Source: Larix sibirica
Lineage: Eukaryota; Streptophyta; Pinopsida; Pinales; Pinaceae
NCBI GenBank assembly: GCA_004151065.3
Contig: NWUY0300030786.1
Location: 21,004-35,654 of the forward strand
DNA length: 14,651 nucleotides
Direction of reading: 5' to 3'
Part shown: one piece after another, positions 9,301 through 14,651 of the stretch
How positions within the stretch are numbered: the first letter of the stretch is position 1
Layout: each line of letters starts with the position of its first letter
The notes under the pieces: generated by a model
Databases searched by the model: none
The model's input: the letters and a program-made list of their open reading frames with translations, nothing else
What the model was told of the DNA's origin: nothing
Translations under genes and position numbers: made by a program

Positions 9301-10030
9301 CATGGTTTTTTATTTAAAAATTAAACATTTGTTTTTTCCATTATTTTTCCCTCAAAATGAGCTACTTGGTTTAAATCTTACATTATTGGCCAAACAATGT
9401 TTTTTATTAGAGAAAGAGCTATTCCCTTTTTCCTTGTATATTTGTAAAATGATTTTCACAAATGTGAAAATAAAACTCATTCCATTGGAGCATATCAAAC
9501 AATGATTACAAGTTTCCTAAAATAGACAATAATATTATAAAAACAATTTCATATGTGAAAATAAAACTCATTCCATTATTAAATTAGAGCATGATTACAA
9601 GTTTCCTAAAATAAACAATAATATTATAAAACAATTTCATAAAATAAAATGAAATTTATTTCCTAAAACCAATTTTATGCTACAATTTCATAAAGCATAA
9701 ACTGAAAAAAAAAACATAAACATTAATTCTGGTATATTAAATATCAATATAAAAAATTATATAAAAAGTTTTATAATTTATGTTAATGTAAAATAAGTTT
9801 ACAATATTTTACCATACTTTGACTTTTACATCTTTAAAATTAATTTTCCATTTTCAAATTCAAAAATTTTAAATAAATAAATTATATTATTATTTTTAAA
9901 ATTCTTATATTTTTTTCAATTTCTCACATCCTACAACGTAGGTAATAGATAATTTTAAAATGCGTCAAAACCATTAAAACACAGTTCCATTATAAATAAT
10001 TAATTAAAATCTTAACTTATGAAAAAAGAA
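9301..10030. other. AT-rich intergenic DNA with a 91-bp tandem pair
   Basis: A 91-bp unit beginning ATGTGAAAATAAAACTCATT occurs at 9462 and 9553. It includes GATTACAAGTTTCCTAAAAT and ACAATAATATTATAAAA in both copies, and ends near 9640. The rest, up to about 10030, is extremely A/T-rich with no gene-like frame; the 67-codon frame at 9302-9505 looks like a chance opening. Confidence 0.75.
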
Positions 10031-10035
10031 TCATA

Positions 10036-11010
10036 TGAGTTTAACTTATTAAATTCTCACGACGCCGACAAATCTACGTACTTTCCTACTACGACAGTTA
10101 TGGTGTTCCCTTCGGTTGTTAGTGGTTACCGTGTGTTTACTTTCCAAAAAAGCTTCCGACTGATTCAATTCTCATGACCACGACTACTCTCCTTGCCAAA
10201 AAAGTTTCTGACTGATTCAATTCTCATGACCACGACTACTCTCCTTACTTGCCAAAAGAGTTTCTGAATGATTCAATTCTAACGACCGTGACTAATCTCG
10301 CTAGTTGACTCCAACGATAGTTATGGTCCTCCATTCGCTGGTTACCATGTGTTTACTCCAAACAAAACCTTACAACTTATTCAATTCTCACGACCACTAC
10401 TAATCTCCTTACTCTCTTGAACAATTTTTTTGATATCTGCCATTTGGGTCAGTTTAATTCTCTTCTGGGTAGCTTTCACGCGTTTTCGAAGATATTTAAT
10501 TCTCTTCTTGGTGGCTCCCACTATAATTGTCTTAACGATAATTTAATTCCATTATGGGTGGCTCCCATAATAGTTGCTTCCTATCATAGTTATGGGTGGT
10601 TCCTACCTTCAACCCTTATCTATAGAAATCCAATAGATGACCTTTAATAACTTAACCTCCAGAAATATCAATTACTCTAACACTACAAACTAATTTAACT
10701 TACATAATTATAATCCTCCCTTGGTTTCCATGTGTTTACTTCTCAATAAAGCTTCTGAATTCAAGTCTTCTGCCGTACCTTGACGTTGATCTTGGTCTCC
10801 ACTCTTATTCTCGCAATTAAACCCTTGACTTAAAAAAAAATCATATGAAATTTGGAAGAGAAAAAAATAAATTTTCCACATATTTAACTTCCAATCATTA
10901 TGGTTACGTCCCTTTAGTGGTGATCATGTGGTTACTTCCCAATTTCTGAATTCAAGTCTTGAGTGGTATCTGACGTTGATATGGCTCTCTACTCTTATCT
11001 TCGAGGACTT
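10036..11010. repeat. Degenerate repeat cluster
   Basis: A motif close to CTTATTCAATTCTCACGACC followed by (A)CGACTAATCTCCTT occurs about five times (around 10036, 10155, 10208, 10262 and 10372). Three of the copies are tandem at roughly 52-58 bp spacing. A second block, GGTTACCATGTGTTTACT with variants, occurs near 10122, 10339, 10725 and 10925. In the last two copies GAATTCAAGTCTT and TGACGTTGAT follow it. A third motif, GGGTGGCTCCCA, recurs between 10460 and 10600. The cluster is richer in G+C than its surroundings. No frame longer than 90 codons is open and none looks conserved. It may be a decayed satellite or an old rearranged element. Confidence 0.7.
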
Positions 11011-11185
11011 GTCTAATGTCAATATAGGGGAGGGAACGAGACAAGAAATAGTCCAAGTTTCACTAGCCCAAAACAATAGAAGATGCCATTCTATGAAAGA
11101 AAAAACAATAAAATCTACATTTTTGCGGTGTACACACAAAACTAGTTTTTATGCTTCTTTTGTGTTTTCCCACCACAAGTATATT

Positions 11186-11410
11186 AGCACAGTCACTTAA
11201 CTTGTGGTCTGTGAATATTTATAGGCCACAAGTTAAACCTTGTTTGCCACGAACTATCGTTATCCATACATCAACTAAGAGTTATCTATGCATCATCTAA
11301 CTACCATAAAATCAATATAGACACTTGTCTACAGGTACAATCTAGAAAAAACATAGGTGCTAGTCGACCCCAAATTCTAAAAACACCTGTATAACTAGAT
11401 AGTTTGGTTC
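11186..11410. repeat. Dispersed hairpin-bearing repeat, copy 2
   Basis: Second, shorter copy of the element at 6311-6600. The inverted repeat is TTAACTTGTGG (11197-11207) and CCACAAGTTAA (11226-11236), with an 18-base loop. TTTGCCACGA, TATCCATACATCA, CTAAGAGTTATCTATGCAT and ACACTTGTCT follow in the same order. It lies on the 3' side of the broken MLO copy, whereas copy 1 lies in intron 2 of the intact gene. The two were therefore not copied together with MLO. Confidence 0.65.
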
Positions 11411-11944
11411 CCATTAAATCACTAGTCTGGATTGAATCATGATATTATTTCTTTGTTTCTGAAATATTATATGTAGACTGAATCAATTTGATTCCAAAAG
11501 AAATTACTCACTGAATTGCTAATACAATCTCTTATACATTCATCTCGAAGGAAAATATTGAAAAACAATAACAGTTTGCACACTTTACAGTTTGACCTAC
11601 TGATTATGTTCAAGATAGTAATTAGTAGGTCATTTATATATGGTTGAATATGGAACATACATTTAAAACTTGGAAATGGAAAAATCTATACTATTAATGT
11701 TCACCTATTTTGAAGTAGGGTGTTGTTCAAATAGGTTGCAGAGCATATGCAAAAGATGCAACCATTTCAAGATTTGATGTCTGCACTTGTTTTGATTTAT
11801 GGGATGTTGTTTTGTAGCTTCTGAGTACTATGGGGATTCGGTTGCTTCATATTCTGAGTGGTATTATCTTGAAGTGATGCATGTCTCGAGTTTTTCCGTC
11901 ACCCATAGTACTGTACCTGTGAATTAAGTACAATATGGTCTTAT
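11411..11944. other. Intergenic DNA, nothing recognised
   Basis: No known gene is visible. A plus-strand stretch around 11800-11935 is open for about 43 codons from an ATG (begins MGCCFVASEYYGDS, ends TVPVN then TAA) and is less AT-rich than its surroundings. It has no recognisable family, and I do not call it a gene. Confidence 0.5.
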
Positions 11945-12067
11945 AAAACCACTCGCATTATGGTGCTATAAAACCTCTTGTTGCCGAAACATGTTTTTAA
12001 GCCAAACTCCCACTGTAATCGGTGTTCCAAGATGATTAGCTTATATCATCAATAATTCTATTTCCTA

Positions 12068-12127
12068 TTAAAAGTTTGACATTTTCGGAGACTCATATCT
12101 AAGGTTTGACATTTTCGGGGACTTATA
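12068..12127. repeat. 31-bp tandem duplication beside exon 10 of the broken MLO copy
   Basis: GTTTGACATTTTCGG(A/G)GACT(C/T)ATA(T/G)CTAAG occurs twice back to back. The repeated unit reaches to the ruined exon 10 donor, so the local sequence was copied after or together with loss of that splice site. Confidence 0.8.
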
Positions 12128-12496
12128 GCTAAGGGAACAAAAGAGAAACAAAAGTAAGAATACCACTATGCAAAATGCTCTCACATAAGTACAACCAATC
12201 AATGAGAGAACGTAATAAGTTCCCACACAAGCACAACCAATCAAAGAGAGAACGTCAAATTATAGCAATGCAAACAAAACAAAACTCACAAGGAAGAATT
12301 ACTATGCACATTGATAAGCAAAAAGACCATGGCAAAAGCCCACATGAGAACACTGTAGGGCAATAGAGTGAGAGAGCAACCTTTGGTTTCTTAACCTGTA
12401 AAACAAAGAACAAGGCAATAAATGATGTGTTAGGTTGAAAAACAAAAAGATCATGGAAAAAGCTCACATGAAAACACTGCATATAATGCAATAACT

Positions 12497-12670
12497 GGTG
12501 TGTTAGGTTAAAAACAAGGTAGGTTTTCAAGGGAAACAAACAATAATTGTTGTTTTAGGTTAAAAACAAGGTAGGTTTTCAGGGGAAACAAACAATAATT
12601 GGTGTTTTAGGTTAAAAACAAGAATTGGTGTTTTAGGTTAAAAACAAGCGAGGATTTCAAGGGAAACAAA
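12497..12670. repeat. Minisatellite of about 50 bp in an intron of the broken MLO copy
   Basis: Units start at 12501, 12551, 12603 and 12628 with TGTT(TT)AGGTTAAAAACAAG and continue GGTAGGTTTTCAAGGGAAAC and AACAATAATTG. The third unit is cut to about 25 bp. The equivalent intron 8 of the intact gene has only one related unit (near 3754-3790), so the array expanded in the broken copy. Confidence 0.85.
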
Positions 12671-13060
12671 ACAAAAAAGAGGAAATTCCATTATTATTGC
12701 TAGAGACCAAAGTTTTTATGTAAAAGGAGGACTAAATACAAACCTGATTTCAATCACCCTCTTGAAGTCATCATCCAATAACCTCTTTATATATTTATGA
12801 AAAACAAACTTGTTATTTGCATAGAAATGAGCTTACAAGAAAGAAAATTTGCAATACAAAATCGATAAATCACATTAATGAAATGGTTGATTACATAGCA
12901 AAGATCAAATGTCAATGAAAGATTTGAAGTTATTTCTGCACATGAAAAAATCGCCATAATGAAAGATTTGAAGTTATGAAGATGTGAATTAATGATGAAA
13001 CCATGGCCTAAGGTTAGGTAATCAACTTGAATTATTGATTAAAAGAATTGTCTAAGTAAG

Positions 13061-13820
13061 TGTTGGGCCATTAACTTTCCCATGTTCTGAAACCATGGGA
13101 CCTTACATGACTCATTGTTGGTTGCACTTGCTCAAATCTCTTTATTAACAAATAGTTCATCTAAGAGATCCTTGTACTATATAATAATCACCTTTTTATT
13201 TTATCAACTAAAAGGAAAGTTAACCAAACTTACGATTGATTTGTGAAATTTCCTTACTTTGTTCCTTTGTGTTAACACACAAATTAACACCCTTAATAGT
13301 GTAGGCTAAAAGCATGATTTGATTTTCGCTCGCAACATGAAGAAATAGATGAAGCACTAAACGAGACATAATATCTAAATCCAATTGCTACTTTCCAAAA
13401 TAAGGTGTAAATGAAGACCCATGTAGCCCATAAGGAGAAACTTCAGTGATTGAATTGCCTACCAAAAGCTAAGATCAAAGTCTACACAAACTAAAAGTGG
13501 AAGGAAAATACATGACATATGTATTTTATGCATTAAATGCTCCATTATTCATGACAAATGCCCAAAACTATGGAAATGAGGGCAAATGGAGGAAATTAAG
13601 TTGGGATTCCTATCCCACATTGAAAAATTCCCTATCAACACCCAAATCTTAAATCTATGAGGTATTTATGGTGAGGATTGAAGGAGGAATGATTGAAGAA
13701 CAAAGTTATTATAGAGAATTGGTAAGAGACTCTTTTGCTTCACACTTTTAGTGATCAAAGGCTTAGGAGCGATGGAGGGAACTTGGGACAAAGGAGGAAG
13801 AAAACATCTCAATGGCAAAG
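13061..13820 (+). mobile_element. Probable LTR start (Ty1/Copia-like), end not located
   Basis: Similarity to MLO exon 7 stops at 13060, and the next bases are TGTTGGGCCATTAACTTTCC, a typical LTR opening. About 550 bp in, TCCCACATTGAAAAATTCCC and a TATTTAT stretch resemble the promoter part of plant Copia-like LTRs. I could not find the closing CA end, a primer-binding site, or a second copy of the five bases GTAAG (13056-13060) that would serve as target-site duplication. The right boundary given is only where this resemblance fades. Confidence 0.35.
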
Positions 13821-14651
13821 AGTTGTAAGTATTTCATTCTTTGATCTAATATGAATGAATTCAATTTCCCCCCAATTTGTTTTGTTAATTAATTGGCGGG
13901 AAATTAGATCTAGATCTAATTCCTTTAAGTTTTGTTATTAGAAGGGTAGGAAGGCTTGTTGTGGTTTTATGTGCATGTTTCATGGAGAACCGAAGGGGCT
14001 TCAAATAAGAAAGACTAACAAAGGAAATTATACTTCACCAAATGACACATTGCAACATGTAATCCTTATTCTTCCTACCTTGACTCAAACTCTTAGGAAA
14101 TTGTGCTTTGATCTTAGAGAAATTGCAATCAATTCTTTCATACTGCTGACAATGAAATTCACTAATCCATTGATAAAGAAAGGCGATCTCGGTCGAACTT
14201 TTCTTTCTAGCTGTACAGCTGTGTTGCTAATTCTCCACCTATCACTTGGGGGAATTCTTTCTATCATGATCCTTGGGAAACCTTTTGATATCAATAGACT
14301 TGTTCCTAATTTTGCATTTCTATAGTCATTACAAGATTGAACAATGGCATATAAATTTGTCTCTTGCCAACATGTAGCTAATATTCTACACTAGGATTAT
14401 TCATCACACTCTCAGAGTCTCGAGCGACTTACAATGTGATTTCTTTTTGGGATTGCACAATGTATAGAAATTCACAAGTTGATGAGTGGTGTGACAAACA
14501 AACATTACTAGGCCTTTTGGACTTATCACAATATCTTTTTGAAGTTACATAATTATAAACAAGAGCCACGAGGTGGCAATGTCCTGCACTATTGCAAATT
14601 AGATTTTTTTGAAATTTGCAAAATCAACATGTGAACCATAAATTAATTAGA
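13821..14651. other. Right-hand flank, possibly interior of a mobile element
   Basis: It contains a 118-codon plus-strand frame (13969-14325, begins MCMFHGEPKG, ends NRLVPNFAFL) and an overlapping 69-codon minus-strand frame (14085-14294, includes ERKVRPRSPFFINGLVNF). The minus frame stays coding-like for some distance beyond its stop. I do not recognise either product. Dual-strand openness suggests that one of them is a remnant of a real coding segment, possibly from the element that starts at 13061. From 14330 to the end nothing is visible. Confidence 0.35.

Larger units (their letters stand above)
11945..13060 (-). pseudogene. Broken second MLO copy (exons 13, 10, 9, 8 and part of 7)
   Basis: This matches the MLO gene in order and orientation. 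Exon 13-like sequence lies at about 11945-12012, exon 10 at 12127-12165, exon 9 at 12303-12352 with a damaged second copy at about 12430-12476, exon 8 at 12744-12832 and part of exon 7 at 12991-13060. Exons 11 and 12 are gone: sequence equivalent to about 2935 joins sequence equivalent to about 3386 near 12030. Damage includes loss of the exon 10 donor (ATAAGT for GTAAGT), loss of the AG before exon 8 (AA), and TAA in place of Trp in exon 7 (FF*SI for FFWSI). The second exon 9 copy has a TGA, and exon 13 ends in a changed sequence with a stop. Similarity ends exactly at 13060, inside exon 7, where an LTR-like sequence begins. Exons 1-6 are not in the window. Confidence 0.93.

Noticed and set aside
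10928-11200. 90-codon plus frame and overlapping 71-codon minus frame
   Set aside because: Both lie at the edge of the degenerate repeat cluster and show no protein family features.
11800-11935. 43-codon plus-strand frame (MGCCFVASEYYGDS...)
   Set aside because: Composition is gene-like, but it is short, has no recognised relative and no supporting splice structure.
12175-12539. Small frames on both strands across the broken MLO copy
   Set aside because: They follow exon 9 remnants and minisatellite units by chance and are explained by the pseudogene.
1-14651. tRNA, rRNA, CRISPR or bacterial operon features
   Set aside because: I looked on both strands and saw none; the window has plant nuclear character throughout.

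Overview
The window looks like nuclear DNA from a flowering plant. It is AT-rich, gene-poor and repeat-dense. It holds a multi-exon gene with canonical GT-AG introns, a plant-type non-LTR retroelement and LTR-like ends. I cannot name the species.

The central feature is an MLO-family gene (seven-transmembrane plant plasma-membrane protein) on the minus strand. It starts at an ATG at 7471, and 14 exons can be followed down to 2599. They join in phase to 400 codons covering all seven membrane spans. The C-terminal cytoplasmic tail is not in the window. The last visible exon ends at a splice donor, and the next 2.6 kb is filled by a decayed LINE (about 590-2050) and a GC-rich probable LTR (1-568). 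The gene therefore either continues to the left or has lost its tail. Exon 9 (50 nt) is present twice in a near-perfect 97-bp tandem duplication. One of the four extracellular cysteines typical of MLO proteins is Ser86 here. Intron 2 (5206-7099) is large and carries several small duplications and a hairpin repeat.

Upstream of the ATG lies a probable promoter with two copies of a TATA-containing palindrome. From about 7.9 to 11.9 kb there is AT-rich intergenic DNA with several tandem duplications, a degenerate repeat cluster (10.0-11.0 kb), and a second copy of the hairpin repeat found in intron 2.

A broken second MLO copy (11945-13060) lies in the same orientation. It keeps remnants of exons 13, 10, 9 (twice), 8 and 7. 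It has lost exons 11 and 12 and carries stop codons and damaged splice sites. Its similarity to the intact copy stops abruptly inside exon 7, exactly where a TGTTGGG... sequence resembling an LTR start begins. The last 0.8 kb holds an unrecognised 118-codon reading frame and nothing else I can name.

No rRNA, tRNA, CRISPR or bacterial-type feature is visible.
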